Shown here piece by piece: positions 35,076-44,597 of a stretch of 64,000 bases of DNA (positions are counted from its first letter, which is position 1; each line of letters starts with the position of its first letter). Location: the NCBI RefSeq assembly GCF_010095445.2, contig NZ_WFGV02000001.1, forward strand, positions 124,001 to 188,000. The letters are read 5' to 3'. The notes beneath the pieces were generated by a model. It saw only the letters and a program-made list of their open reading frames with translations, was not told the DNA's origin and did no database searches. Made by a program: the position numbers and the translations under genes. The DNA comes from Pseudomonas sp. TNT3. Lineage in GTDB: Bacteria > Pseudomonadota > Gammaproteobacteria > Pseudomonadales > Pseudomonadaceae.

Positions 35076-35587
35076 ACAGTCGTGTTCATCGGCGGCCCTG
35101 GAACCGGGAAAACACACCTGGCCAGTGCCTTGGCGGTATCCGGAATCACGGCCCACAACAAACGCGTGCGCTTCTTTTCTACGGTGGTTCTGGTGAATCT
35201 GCTGGAGCGTGAGAAGTACGATGGCAAGGCAGGGCGAATCGCCCAGGCACTGCTTCGCAAAGACCTGGTAATACTGGACGAGCTGGGGTATTTGCCTTCA
35301 GTCAAAGCGGCGGTGCCCTGTTATTTCACCTGCTGTCCAAACTGTACGAACACACCAGCGTGGTTATCACCACCAACCTGAGCTTCTCGGAATGGTCGAG
35401 TGTGTTTGGCGACGCCAAAATGACTACGGCTCTGCTGGATCGGCTGACACACCACTGCCATATCGTTAAAACAGGCAACGAGTCTTACCGCCTGCAACAC
35501 AGCACCTCGGCGGCCCAGACAAAGATCAAGTCACGGGAACGAAAGCGCAAGGACGGAGATGATGTCGAGGACGGTGAGCCATTTTGA
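35076..35587 (+). pseudogene. istB: IS21 helper ATPase IstB, truncated and frameshifted
   Basis: The piece starts within the Walker A motif (FIGGPGTGKTHLASAL), continues with [17 protein letters not shown] (Walker B), and then shifts frame near 35300: [20 protein letters not shown] in the plus-two frame continues as [30 protein letters not shown] to the normal end. The N-terminal third is missing. One base has been lost within the FSQSGG segment. Together with the right end at 35711-35762 it is the 3' half of an IS21 element. Confidence 0.85.
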
Positions 35588-35710
35588 CCCGCACCATAAA
35601 TGCCCTGCTGCATGCATACATACATGCGGTAGGGCTTGAGGCGTCTTGAATCTGAACACGGCGGCTAAGCTTATCCACAATTGCTGGGACAGAAATCAGC
35701 AATCCGTCCT

Positions 35711-35762
35711 GGGTCAATTTTCAATCGGCAGGATGGGTCAGTTTTCAATCAGCGCCAACAAC
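35711..35762 (+). mobile_element. IS21 right-end terminal repeats
   Basis: GGGTCAATTTTCAATC and GGGTCAGTTTTCAATC occur 24 bases apart, the multiple terminal repeats typical of IS21 ends, finishing with CAGCGCCAACA near 35762. The sequence immediately after the end is MCP coding sequence. Confidence 0.75.
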
Positions 35763-36120
35763 GCGGAAAATTCGAGACATGATAGGCACCCTGCAGAGCG
35801 GTACTGAAACAGCTGCGCAAACCATGCGTAATAGTTGCGAGCTGGTAAACCACATCGTTTCGAAAACTCGCAACGCCCAGACGGCACTAGCTAAAATTAG
35901 CCAGAAAGTCGGGGCCATCAATAGCATGAATGCACAAATCGCCAGCGCATCTGTCCAGCAAAGCGCCGTGGCCGAAGACGTTGCGCAAAATATCACGCGC
36001 ATCCATAGCTCAACGGTGCAATCGGCAACTGGCTCTCGCGAAGTTGAGACGGCCAGTCAGGAATTAGCGCAGCTTGCTGATCGCCTTACTCAGAAGGTCG
36101 CATTTTTTAGGGTGACTTAA
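35763..36120 (+). pseudogene. Methyl-accepting chemotaxis protein, C-terminal fragment
   Basis: The frame includes MIGTLQSGTETAAQTMRNSC, LAKISQKVGAINSMNAQIAS and the conserved SVQQSAVAEDVAQNITRIH before a normal end (LADRLTQKVAFFRVT). This is the carboxyl flank of an MCP signalling domain. The IS21 end is directly 5', so either IS21 inserted in the MCP gene or a deletion beside the IS removed its front. No start or sensor remains in the window. Confidence 0.8.
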
Positions 36121-36162
36121 ACTTTTCCAATTCCCCACAACAGCATGGTGTTGTCTTAACGG

Positions 36163-36203
36163 GTGACCGCACCACGCTTGTCAGGTTGATCGAGAAAATG
36201 GGC
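36163..36203 (+). pseudogene. Short arsC-like remnant
   Basis: The translation DRTTLVRLIEKMG matches DRTMLVRLIKDMG of the glutaredoxin-type ArsC at 3737, and 22 of 23 bases agree in GCACCACGCTTGTCAGGTTGATC. It covers only about 13 codons and adjoins the VOC remnant. It probably marks a recombination junction. Confidence 0.5.
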
Positions 36204-36478
36204 AGCAGCTATGCCAGCCACATAGAAAGCATCGACCGCCTCAAGGCTAGTCGCGATCAAGGCGATGTGCGCTCCTTGGCTGGGGGCGGACACGTGATGC
36301 AGCCGAACGAATGCTTTCCTCCAGAGCCGAATCCCACCCTTCGAGGATTCGAGCGCGAGGGTTCAGCTTCAATGCTCATCATTAAAGTCATTCCCAGTGC
36401 TCTGACCACCGGCTGGTAGAAGGCTTGAGCATGCAAAATACCCGAAACACCGATGCCTATCGATTTGAGTATGCTCAC
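36204..36478 (-). pseudogene. VOC/glyoxalase family protein, frameshifted and cut
   Basis: From GTG 36478 the minus strand reads SILKSIGIGVSGILHAQAFY then RALGMTLMMSIEAE and RRVGFGSGGKHSFG, typical of a VOC protein. At a run of five C near 36290 the frame shifts, and PSQGAHIALIATSLEAVDAFY continues the fold before homology ends at the arsC-like scrap. The C-terminal third is lost. Confidence 0.65.
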
Positions 36479-36599
36479 TCCCCATGGCGTCCGCAAAACC
36501 ACGGATAGATATGCAGACTTGATGCGCCTAACGAGCGAGAGAATGGGGCACCACGCAGCAAACATGTCCTTGGCATACGTAGCCGGACTACCGACAACG

Positions 36600-36830
36600 G
36601 CGATTTAATAAATTCACTTTGGGCTTGTCCCCTTCGGGGTATGGCTGTCGTGAACCAAACCCAGCTGCGCCAGGTTTTGGCCCTGCGGGCGTCCATCCTC
36701 AAGCCTTTGGCCCATCGCGGGCCGGCGCGCTCCGCTTGCTTTAAGGATTTGCGCAGGCCGCCCGTAACGTCGCTTTTCCCTTGTAACTCAGCAGTGTTAC
36801 TCGGCAAAAAGCACGTTACAGACTAATTAA
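36600..36830. other. Unassigned GC-rich block
   Basis: No gene is recognisable. CCCCTTCGGGG (36629-36639) is a perfect short stem. The composition differs from the flanks and looks like mobile-element non-coding DNA; I cannot name its source. Confidence 0.3.
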
Positions 36831-36954
36831 ATCGCATGCCTGCAGTGCGCACTGTGCTCATGCCCTGAGCTACCTTATGCCTACAAGATTCCTCGCAATC
36901 CACCCTATAAATCGGGATATGATCGCGCTCTACGACTCAGATCCCACATGACTT

Positions 36955-37818
36955 ATGGCCATCGATCTACTAGCTCTCTACCCCAAACTGATCCACCTAA
37001 TGCTGGATACTGTATTTGTGGTTGATGAAAACGACCACATTGTTTTTGTGAGTGATGCCTGTAAGGCCCTGTTGGGCTACCGCCCTGATGAACTGATCGG
37101 CACCAATATCACCAGCTATATGCATCCTGAAGATTTGGATGCGACGCGAGGTTCGATTACCCGGGTGATGAATGGTCAACCTCATTTCGATTTCCGGAAC
37201 CGTTACATCCGCAAGGATGGGGCAGTCGTTTACATCCTGTGGGCTGCATTCTGGTCGGAGGAGGTTGGTGCTAGGATTGGGGTCGCTAGAAATGTTACAG
37301 CTTTAGCTAAAGCCGAGGAGGAATTACGCTTCCTTGCTCATCATGATCCGCTGACAAAATTAACCAATCGTTCGCTCTTTAGTGATCGACTGATATCGGC
37401 ACTGCAGACTGCGCAGCGCCACGGTAATGAGCTAGCTTTGCTATTTTTGGATATAAATGACTTCAAGAGTATCAATGATGTCCATGGTCACGCAGCGGGA
37501 GATCGTGTTCTGTGCATTATTGCCCAACGCCTCAAAAGCTGTGTGCGTGAGACAGACACCGTGGCTCGGATTGGCGGCGATGAATTCACGGTGCTGCTGA
37601 CAGAAGTACAGTCGAGGGAAGCGGTTTCCAAAAAGCTGGATCAGATTCACAAAGTCATGTCTGAGCCACTGGCTCCTGAATTCGGCACACTCAAGATGCC
37701 ATTGTGCAGTATCGGCGTTGCATATTATCCCGAGCACGGAAAGGATGCCGATACACTGCTCTCTCACTCGGATAGTGAAATGTACCGTATGAAGAGATAT
37801 CGCACCTTGGAGAGTTAA
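36955..37818 (+). CDS. PAS-GGDEF diguanylate cyclase
   Basis: The 287-residue soluble protein has a PAS domain (about residues 12-120: DTVFVVDENDHIVFVSDACKALLG, PEDLDATRGSI, the PAC segment RYIRKDGAVVYILW) and a GGDEF domain (about 130-285) with the active loop GGDEF in VARIGGDEFTVLLTEV and LLFLDINDFKSINDVHG. It should synthesise cyclic-di-GMP under control of the PAS sensor. It is monocistronic with a rather weak ribosome site before ATG 36955. The C-terminus ends SEMYRMKRYRTLES, where MYxAK is usual. Confidence 0.88.
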   Translation: MAIDLLALYPKLIHLMLDTVFVVDENDHIVFVSDACKALLGYRPDELIGTNITSYMHPEDLDATRGSITRVMNGQPHFDFRNRYIRKDGAVVYILWAAFWSEEVGARIGVARNVTALAKAEEELRFLAHHDPLTKLTNRSLFSDRLISALQTAQRHGNELALLFLDINDFKSINDVHGHAAGDRVLCIIAQRLKSCVRETDTVARIGGDEFTVLLTEVQSREAVSKKLDQIHKVMSEPLAPEFGTLKMPLCSIGVAYYPEHGKDADTLLSHSDSEMYRMKRYRTLES

Positions 37819-37883
37819 GAGTGGGCGATGCCCCTAAGATTTTGACACCATTTGGGTGGTCTGACATAAATTAAGGACAAAAT

Positions 37884-38542
37884 ATGTTCAGAAAATCTCA
37901 GATTATTACCATCCCAGTCCTGATCTCATCGGTACTTTTACTCACCGGCTGCCCCCCATCGCCGGAGTTCACCCGATGGCAACGTACTTCGACCTCTGTA
38001 GATGGTGTTAGAGCCGCAATGGCAGAATGTGGCGACCCTGTGGCAGGGCCACAAAACCATTTCCCAATAAACGAAGAGATAATTCACTTTCAGTGTATGC
38101 AGCGCCTCGGTTTACCCGTAAAGACGGCTTTGAATACTGTGAACTAATGGAGAATATGCCAGCCTGCGTCGAAGAAAGGCAGGGCCATCCGCTCAGTTTG
38201 TCGCAGCTCGAAGCGTTGCCGTTTGTAGAAGATGAAGCATTTCACCCAATCAAGCCTAATTCTGGTCGGGATGAACGTATGCAGGTCTCATGGCGTAAAG
38301 CGGGAGCATCACTCCATTTCGAATTCAAGGTAGCCAATGATAGTGAAGCCCTGCCAGTTATGTATGCGTGCGGCTATGCGAAACCACTTGGGTCGAATCT
38401 GGACGTCGCCAGCATCGGGCGCACTGCAGAAGTGCAACGCTGCATGATTGATCAAGGCTTTGAGCCCAAAAATAAAATTATGCTTGTTTGCCAGACTTAC
38501 CCACAAGTGACGGGCTGTTCGTCGACAACGCCGCCGAGTTGA
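37884..38542 (+). pseudogene. Cys-rich lipoprotein split by a frameshift
   Basis: The first frame (37884-38147) has a lipoprotein signal (SSVLLLTGCPPSPEF) and stops after CMQRLGLPVKTALNTVN. The other frame (38027-38542) supplies the expected continuation FTRKDGFEYCELMENMPAC and runs to 38542. The join is near 38112. The two halves look like a repeated Cys pattern: AECGDP...QCMQRLGF...YC...PAC and YACGYAKP...RCMIDQGF...VC...TGC. Either one base was lost in a single lipoprotein gene, or translation reinitiates at ATG 38147, which overlaps the first stop. The family is unknown to me. Confidence 0.6.
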
Positions 38543-38640
38543 TTCAGATAGAGAACAGAATGAAGAGGGTGCTTGCTCGTGAGATATAAACTATCTTCCT
38601 AAGCAAACGACGTGATAACTCATGAGCCCAGCTACATTTT

Positions 38641-38976
38641 CTACATCGATTTAACCGATAACACTGCCACGTACTTGTACTTCTTCCGGGCAGCCTTCAC
38701 AGCCTCCTGCTCGGCAAGCAACGAGCTCAACGTATCAGCCTCGTGAATCAACTCGACCATTTCCCCCTCAAACTCGTTTCCAACGCGTAACGTGACCCTC
38801 AGCCTGGGCGTGAATGCTTTTGCCGTTTTCTTCTTGGCTGCTGGAGCGACCACCGATTTCGCGAGCACAACTTCTTCCACTGGCTCCTCTACTACAGGAG
38901 CAGACATCTGCTCCTCGGGCTGAGGCGTACCGAATAGAGCACGACGCATTTCTTCTTCAGTTAATTCAGAGTTCAT
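38641..38976 (-). CDS. Unrecognised small acidic/basic protein
   Basis: The 111-residue protein begins MNSELTEEEMRRALFG, has an acidic Val/Glu-rich middle (PVVEEPVEEVVLAKS), a lysine/alanine linker (APAAKKKTAKAFTP) and a better ordered C-terminal half (RVTLRVGNEFEGEMVELIHEADTLSS, ARKKYKYVAVLSV). The C-terminal part could be a small beta-helical domain. GATGTTCT then ATG gives only a weak ribosome site, but CGAGATG upstream on that strand is acceptable. No function can be assigned; it may bind a partner or nucleic acid through the linker. Confidence 0.6.
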   Translation of the reverse strand: MNSELTEEEMRRALFGTPQPEEQMSAPVVEEPVEEVVLAKSVVAPAAKKKTAKAFTPRLRVTLRVGNEFEGEMVELIHEADTLSSLLAEQEAVKAARKKYKYVAVLSVKSM

Positions 38977-39236
38977 AGAACATCTCGAAGGGGGCGGTAA
39001 TCAGCTCTACGTATTCTACCAGGATGGCTGCTCCAGCGTGTCCTCTGGAAGCATGTATGGCCACTGTGAGTTCGGGCTACGTGCTCGCAACATTTCAGCG
39101 TGGTGTTGGGCGTGCTAGCCTTCGCCAGTTTCTGCGGTTACCTGTGAGATGCTTCATCTCTAGCAAGGATGTAAAATCCGTTTCAAATTGCAGCCCTGTT
39201 CGCGGCTCAACTGACGTAGTCACTGAAGGATTGCAC

Positions 39237-40514
39237 ATGATTGCTCGTTGGCGTTGGGTAACGAATCAACTCACCAAACGGCTCTGGTTCAGAGCCTCTC
39301 TATTCTCCCTTCTAGGGGTAGCTACGGCACTGCTCGCTGTTGTATTCAAAGACTTCATTCCGGAGTCATTGCCTGCGCGCATCGGCGCAGATGCAGTAGA
39401 CAAAATTCTGGGGATCATTGCCTCCAGCATGCTGGCCGTCACAACCTTCTCGTTGAGCACGATGGTCACCGCTTATGGGGCCGCGAGCAGCGGAGTGACA
39501 CCGCGCGCCACCACCTTGGTAATGGAAGACACCACGACCCAAAATGCCCTTGCCACGTTTATAGGCTCATTCCTGTTTAGCCTAGTGGGGATCATCGCGT
39601 TGAGCACGGGTGCTTATGGCACGCAAGGTCGAGTGTTGCTTTTCGCAGTAACGATAATTGTGGTCATCCTGATCGTTTACACCCTCCTGCGCTGGATTGA
39701 TCACCTGTCAAAGCTCGGAAGGGTTGGGGAAACCATCGACCGCGTCGAGAAGGCTGCGATAGAGGCAATCACTCAACGAGTTCAGTGGCCCTACTTAGGC
39801 GGTTCAGCTTACCCGACCGACCTTTCGCTACCTCCTGGCGCAATCACAGTCAAAAGTGAGCTAACAGGCTATGTGCAACATATTGATGTGAGCGCACTTG
39901 GAGCTATCACGCAGGAAGATCAAATACAGATTTATCTGGAGGTGCTTCCAGGGACATTTGTGCACGAGGGAATGCCACTCCTCCAAATTGTGAACTTGGC
40001 CAACACGATGGCCGGTGAGGGCGATGCTGCAATAGAGAAGGTTCTATCGACTCTGACTATCGGCGTACGTCGAACCTTTGAAAATGATCCACGCTTCGGA
40101 CTTTGCGTGCTCTCGGAAATCGCTTCTCGCGCCTTGTCGCCTGCGGTGAATGATCCTGGGACAGCCATCGATGTCATTGGCCGGGGAGTGAGGACTTTAA
40201 CTTGCTGGAGCAAGCCTCACGTCCTTAGCTCGCAAACGGATCAAGGCTGTAAACAGGTCTTTCTCCGAGGATTGACGGTTGATGATCTGTTCGATGATTT
40301 TTTTGCCCCGATCAGCAGGGACGGTGCAGCTTTGCTGGAAGTTAACGTGCGCCTGTTGAAAGCCCTCATCAGTCTCGCTGAAATAAACCCAGCGATTTTT
40401 AAAGGTGCATGCAGCAGGCACGTGGATCTTCTGATCACTCGTACGGAGACCACGTTAGCGCTGCAGCATGAGAAGGATCAACTGAACTCTCTGGCTAGAA
40501 CGATGACACGATAA
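39237..40514 (+). CDS. DUF2254 membrane protein
   Basis: The 425-residue protein starts at ATG 39237 behind AAGGA; an open extension to 39024 is not likely coding. There are four predicted membrane helices in the first 180 residues (LFSLLGVATALLAVVF, GIIASSMLAVTTFSLSTMVTAY, ALATFIGSFLFSLVGIIAL, LLFAVTIIVVILIVYTLL) and a large soluble C-terminal part with RTFENDPRFGLCVLSEIASRALSPAVNDPGTA, which is the signature of DUF2254. The family is widespread and of unknown role. The gene stands alone. Confidence 0.87.
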   Translation: MIARWRWVTNQLTKRLWFRASLFSLLGVATALLAVVFKDFIPESLPARIGADAVDKILGIIASSMLAVTTFSLSTMVTAYGAASSGVTPRATTLVMEDTTTQNALATFIGSFLFSLVGIIALSTGAYGTQGRVLLFAVTIIVVILIVYTLLRWIDHLSKLGRVGETIDRVEKAAIEAITQRVQWPYLGGSAYPTDLSLPPGAITVKSELTGYVQHIDVSALGAITQEDQIQIYLEVLPGTFVHEGMPLLQIVNLANTMAGEGDAAIEKVLSTLTIGVRRTFENDPRFGLCVLSEIASRALSPAVNDPGTAIDVIGRGVRTLTCWSKPHVLSSQTDQGCKQVFLRGLTVDDLFDDFFAPISRDGAALLEVNVRLLKALISLAEINPAIFKGACSRHVDLLITRTETTLALQHEKDQLNSLARTMTR

Positions 40515-40608
40515 GGTCTATCGAGCTGGATTCTATGGCGCGGCACCCATCTGCGGCACTCTAAGGGCCCCCAGATCGAGTTCTTTGGACTCCATTCGAA
40601 AGCTTGTA

Positions 40609-40860
40609 TTAATTTCGTTGAACTGGCTTGGATTGTTGCAGAGCAAGGACGCTGTTTACCAGCTCTAGGTTGAGACGTTGGCATTCGTCTTCAGCTTCTG
40701 ACCGCGTCTGGTACACAGCCTTGGAACGCGACTTCTCGTCATTATCGTAGATGTTGAAACCTATAGGCGCCGTTCCGCAGTAGAAGCGTGTTCCGTTGCG
40801 CACAGATCCCGTTTCGATAGGGATCGCAGGAATTACAACGAATCTCGTATTCATTTTCAT
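40609..40860 (-). CDS. Small conserved Pseudomonas-type protein, unknown
   Basis: From ATG 40860 (MKMNTRFVVIPAIPIETGSV) the protein has 83 residues, with GGC/GAGGG just upstream as a ribosome site. It contains RFYCGTAPIGFNIYDNDEKSRSK and EAEDECQRLN, a charged tail without membrane segments. The pattern (a short beta-rich core, then a helix) resembles small cytosolic proteins of Pseudomonas of unknown function. I cannot assign a family. Confidence 0.6.
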   Translation of the reverse strand: MKMNTRFVVIPAIPIETGSVRNGTRFYCGTAPIGFNIYDNDEKSRSKAVYQTRSEAEDECQRLNLELVNSVLALQQSKPVQRN

Positions 40861-41593
40861 GCCCTCTGGAATCACGCCATAACTATTAGCGGGTATGGGC
40901 CACCACAACAAGTGTCCGTCGCCAGTTTCCGATGAGGAACACCGAGGGATTGACGTCTAGGCGCTTCGAATGCTCCATCTCACGAGTTTTTGAGCCTATC
41001 CAGGCTGCTTGAAATCGTCCTCGTATTCGCCTCCTACTCATAGGTTTCCCAATTTTTCGAGGGCATTCAAAGACCTTTGAAAGAAAACGCAAAAGCTAGC
41101 CGCGACCTTCGTCGCGAAGAAGCGAGGGTTTTCATGACTTACGGGCAGGCGGGCGGTCTAATACCTTTCCTGAGTTGGTCAGACTTTCAAAATTTGTAAG
41201 CAGAGACAAAGAAGAGGCAAAGGGAGAGGTAGAATCAATCGATCTGATTTCTCTAACCAGCCAACCTCCGGAAAAATGGCCAGGTAGATCTATGCTTTTT
41301 TGTTTTCAAATATAAGAACTCCATCGCGATTTTTTGAATTCAAGGGGTGTAATACAGAGGAGACGTCTACCAAGCCATTCAGTCATCTCGTTGGCGCCAA
41401 TCCTCTAAACGACACGTTCTCGCGTCCGGCATACAGCTGACACACGCCCTACCGCAACCCAAAGTGAGACCAGCTTTCGCCAGATAGTTAAAAAGCTTGT
41501 TAGGATAGGGATGCAAACATCTCGTTTTTACATAGGAACAGCGGGGCTTACGACCACAGCACGTCATAACGTGCCACCATCAAGGAGGCTCTC
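40861..41593. other. Gene-free stretch before the BCCT transporter
   Basis: No frame here has recognisable features. The AT-rich part at 41280-41360 may carry the transporter promoter; ribosome site AAGGAGG is at 41583-41589. Confidence 0.4.
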
Positions 41594-43261
41594 ATGGGCC
41601 GAACACCTGGGGATGATCTACCAGAAAAACCTCATACAAGCAGTGAGGATGGCATTCCTGCTCCTAGCGGGGCCGCCAATCTGATTGATACCGACTACGT
41701 GATCGGACAGGACAATATCAAAGGTGAGTTTTCATTTTCCCTTGATATCCATGGCAAAGTGTTCGTCATCTCTGCTGCCACTATCTTGTTGTTCGTCATT
41801 ATGACGCTGGCACTCCAGAATGAAGTAGAACCGCTGTTCAGTACCATCCGAAACTGGCTGACGGGCAATCTCGCCTGGCTGTTCATGAGCATTGCAAACA
41901 TATTTGTCTTGCTTTGCATCGGGCTAATTTTCTCGCCGCTGGGGAAGGTTCGATTGGGCGGTAGGGATGCCAAACCAGACCATAGCTACGTGGGCTGGTT
42001 CTCGATGCTTTTCGCTGCAGGAATGGGCATTGGCCTAATGTTCTATGGCGTAGCCGAACCCATGTCTCATTATCAAGCGTCCATGGGAGGTGTGACCGTC
42101 GATGCAAGTGGTGCCCGCACCGACTGGGCACCGTTAGGAGGTGCAGCGGGTGACGCCAAGGCATCAGCCGACTTGGCAATGGCCGCCACTATCTTTCACT
42201 GGGGACTCCACCCTTGGGCGATTTACGCGATTGTCGCTCTGTCCCTAGCCCTGTTTTCTTACAACAAGGGCTTACCGCTCTCTATACGGTCGATCTTCTA
42301 TCCATTGCTAGGCGAGCGCGTCTGGGGTTGGCCAGGGCACTTGATAGATATCCTGGCGGTATTCGCCACATTGTTCGGACTGGCGACATCGCTGGGGATA
42401 GGAGCTGAGCAGGCAGCAGCAGGGATTGAATATCTCTTCGGTATTGAGTCGACAAATCTAAGCAAAGTAGTGCTGATCGTTGGTATCACCATGATTGCCC
42501 TTTGGTCAGTTCTTGCTGGCTTAGATAAGGGCGTCAAGATGCTGTCACAGATCAATATGGGCCTAGCGCTGCTGCTGCTGGTGTTCATCATTGTTGTTGG
42601 GCCCACCTTGGCAATCTTCACTGGATTCTTTAAAAATCTGGTGACCTACGCTGAATATTTACCGGCGCTTTCCAATCCTTTCGGACGCACTGACACGGAA
42701 TTCACTCAGGGCTGGACTGCATTTTATTGGGCATGGTGGATCAGTTGGTCTCCATTTGTGGGGATGTTTATTGCGCGGGTCAGCCGTGGACGAACGGTCA
42801 GGGAGTTCTTAATCTCTGTTTTGTTAGTTCCTACCGTGGTGTCCGTATTATGGATGACGACGTTTGGTGGCACTGCCATCGACCAAGCTACTGTGCAAAA
42901 CTTGGTTGGCGTTAAGGATGCTGTCCTGGAGTTGAAACTGTTCGCCATGCTGGGAGAACTGCCACTAAAAGAAATATCTTCGTTCTTGGGCATTGTTCTG
43001 GTCATCGTCTTTTTTATCACTTCCTCAGACTCCGGCTCCTTAGTCATCGATACGATTACCGCAGGGGGTAAGGTCGATGCGCCTGTTCCACAGCGTGTAT
43101 TTTGGGCCGTCATAGAAGGAGTGATTGCCATTGCACTGTTGTTGGGCGGAGGTCTCGTAGCACTACAAGCTATGGCGGTATCTACGGGTCTGCCTTTCGC
43201 TCTTGTGCTGGCTCTGGGCTGCGTGTCTCTTGTGAAGGGACTGATGTCTGAGCCCCGCTAG
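41594..43261 (+). CDS. BCCT family betaine/choline/carnitine transporter
   Basis: The 555-residue protein has a polar N-terminus of about 50 residues, 12 predicted membrane helices, and BCCT signatures MGIGLMFYGVAEPMSHY and WAWWISWSPFVGMFIARVSRG. It should take up glycine betaine, choline or carnitine with sodium or protons for osmoprotection. The tail is short (ends SLVKGLMSEPR), so it lacks the long C-terminal osmosensor of BetT/BetP. The strong ribosome site AAGGAGG precedes ATG 41594, and a clear terminator hairpin follows. An MscS channel gene comes next. Confidence 0.93.
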   Translation: MGRTPGDDLPEKPHTSSEDGIPAPSGAANLIDTDYVIGQDNIKGEFSFSLDIHGKVFVISAATILLFVIMTLALQNEVEPLFSTIRNWLTGNLAWLFMSIANIFVLLCIGLIFSPLGKVRLGGRDAKPDHSYVGWFSMLFAAGMGIGLMFYGVAEPMSHYQASMGGVTVDASGARTDWAPLGGAAGDAKASADLAMAATIFHWGLHPWAIYAIVALSLALFSYNKGLPLSIRSIFYPLLGERVWGWPGHLIDILAVFATLFGLATSLGIGAEQAAAGIEYLFGIESTNLSKVVLIVGITMIALWSVLAGLDKGVKMLSQINMGLALLLLVFIIVVGPTLAIFTGFFKNLVTYAEYLPALSNPFGRTDTEFTQGWTAFYWAWWISWSPFVGMFIARVSRGRTVREFLISVLLVPTVVSVLWMTTFGGTAIDQATVQNLVGVKDAVLELKLFAMLGELPLKEISSFLGIVLVIVFFITSSDSGSLVIDTITAGGKVDAPVPQRVFWAVIEGVIAIALLLGGGLVALQAMAVSTGLPFALVLALGCVSLVKGLMSEPR

Positions 43262-43301
43262 TTAACTATTGAGGGCAGCAAGTATCCCGTAATCTTTCCA
43301 T

Positions 43302-43328
43302 AACCCGCCAAGCACGCGTTGGCGGGTT
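43302..43328 (+). terminator. Terminator hairpin after the BCCT gene
   Basis: AACCCGCCAA (43302-43311) pairs with TTGGCGGGTT (43319-43328) with a seven-base loop. The ten-base, GC-rich stem follows the BCCT stop by 40 bases; the T-rich context is weak. Confidence 0.75.
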
Positions 43329-43352
43329 AAACCTTGAAAAAAGGAGGTCAGA

Positions 43353-44489
43353 ATGTTTCAAGAAACATTAAATTTTTTTATGACTTACGATTTTCTGGGA
43401 ATCTCGTTAGCCAATTGGGTTTTCGCTATTTTGTTAGCGACAATTAGTTTCGTCTTGGCAAGAACTGTGATTGGTTTTTTCCTTAGGAAGCTTCGAAAAA
43501 TATCAGCTCTACCGAATGCCACCGTTAGTAATATCGCGGTCGTAGTGCTTTCAGGTACAAGTAATACACTCTTACTGCTGGCATCGATACTCGTTGGTGT
43601 AGGCGTACTTGACCTACCCGAGCGCTGGTTAGGAAGAGTCAGCAGCCTTTGGTTCGTAGTCGCTGCTTTGCAGATCGGCTTGTGGGCGAACCGCGCCTGT
43701 GCTTTGGCGCTCGCTCAATATTTTAGACGGCACAGCGCCTCTGAAACGTTCCAGGGCAGCGCCTTGGCGACCCTAAGTCTGTGGGGGGCGAAGGTATTCC
43801 TGTGGGTCGTTGTAGTTCTGTCGATGCTTTCGAATGTCGGCGTAAATATCACAGCTTTTGTTGCTAGTCTGGGCGTAGGCGGTATCGCTATAGCCTTGGC
43901 TATGCAGAATATTCTAGGTGATGTCTTCGCTTCGTTGTCAATTGCGGTAGATAAACCATTTGAGGTAGGCGACTTCATCGTTGTGGGCTCATTATCTGGT
44001 ACTGTCGAGCATGTTGGATTGAAGACAACGCGGATTCGTAGCCTAGGCGGTGAACAAATCGTTATGGCGAACGCGGAAATGATCGGGAGTACAATACAGA
44101 ATTACAAACGGCTTCTGGAGCGTAGAATAGTCTTTGAGATAGGGCTTACTTATACTTGCTCCGCGCTGCAGGCCAGGGAAGTAACACAACGAATCGAGCA
44201 TATTATCAGTCAGCAAGAAAGAGCCAGATTTGACCGATGCCATTTTCGGAATTTTGGGGAGAGCGCCTTAGAATTTGAGGTCGTATACATCGTGCTAGAC
44301 CCAAGTTACAACATCTATATGGATATTCAGCAGGACATAAATTTAGCAATAATGGACGCATTTAACGAGATAGGTGTCTGCTTTGCGTTCCCATCACGAA
44401 CCGTTTACGTTGCATCGATTCCAGGGGCGGAGGTGCCTGTGGGTCGTAGCAAAGATGTGGCTGTGAGGACTTCAGAGCACTCGATATAA
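43353..44489 (+). CDS. MscS-type mechanosensitive ion channel
   Basis: The 378-residue protein has four or five membrane helices and the MscS pore and beta-domain: TAFVASLGVGGIAIALAMQNILGDVFASL, then DKPFEVGDFIVVGSLSGTVEHVGLKTTRIRS and NYKRLLERRIVFEIGL. It opens under membrane tension to release solutes in hypo-osmotic shock. It follows the BCCT gene, a fitting osmotic partner, but has its own ribosome site (AAAGGAGG). The C-terminal tail is short. Confidence 0.92.
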   Translation: MFQETLNFFMTYDFLGISLANWVFAILLATISFVLARTVIGFFLRKLRKISALPNATVSNIAVVVLSGTSNTLLLLASILVGVGVLDLPERWLGRVSSLWFVVAALQIGLWANRACALALAQYFRRHSASETFQGSALATLSLWGAKVFLWVVVVLSMLSNVGVNITAFVASLGVGGIAIALAMQNILGDVFASLSIAVDKPFEVGDFIVVGSLSGTVEHVGLKTTRIRSLGGEQIVMANAEMIGSTIQNYKRLLERRIVFEIGLTYTCSALQAREVTQRIEHIISQQERARFDRCHFRNFGESALEFEVVYIVLDPSYNIYMDIQQDINLAIMDAFNEIGVCFAFPSRTVYVASIPGAEVPVGRSKDVAVRTSEHSI

Positions 44490-44597
44490 ACGCATGCTCA
44501 GACGTATAGAATCATGCATATCGCCTGACAGACTTTCGAGGCGTTTGAGAAGCCTCCCGCCATAGCATTTCGGGCGCCCCCGCTTTGTGTTGGGCCG

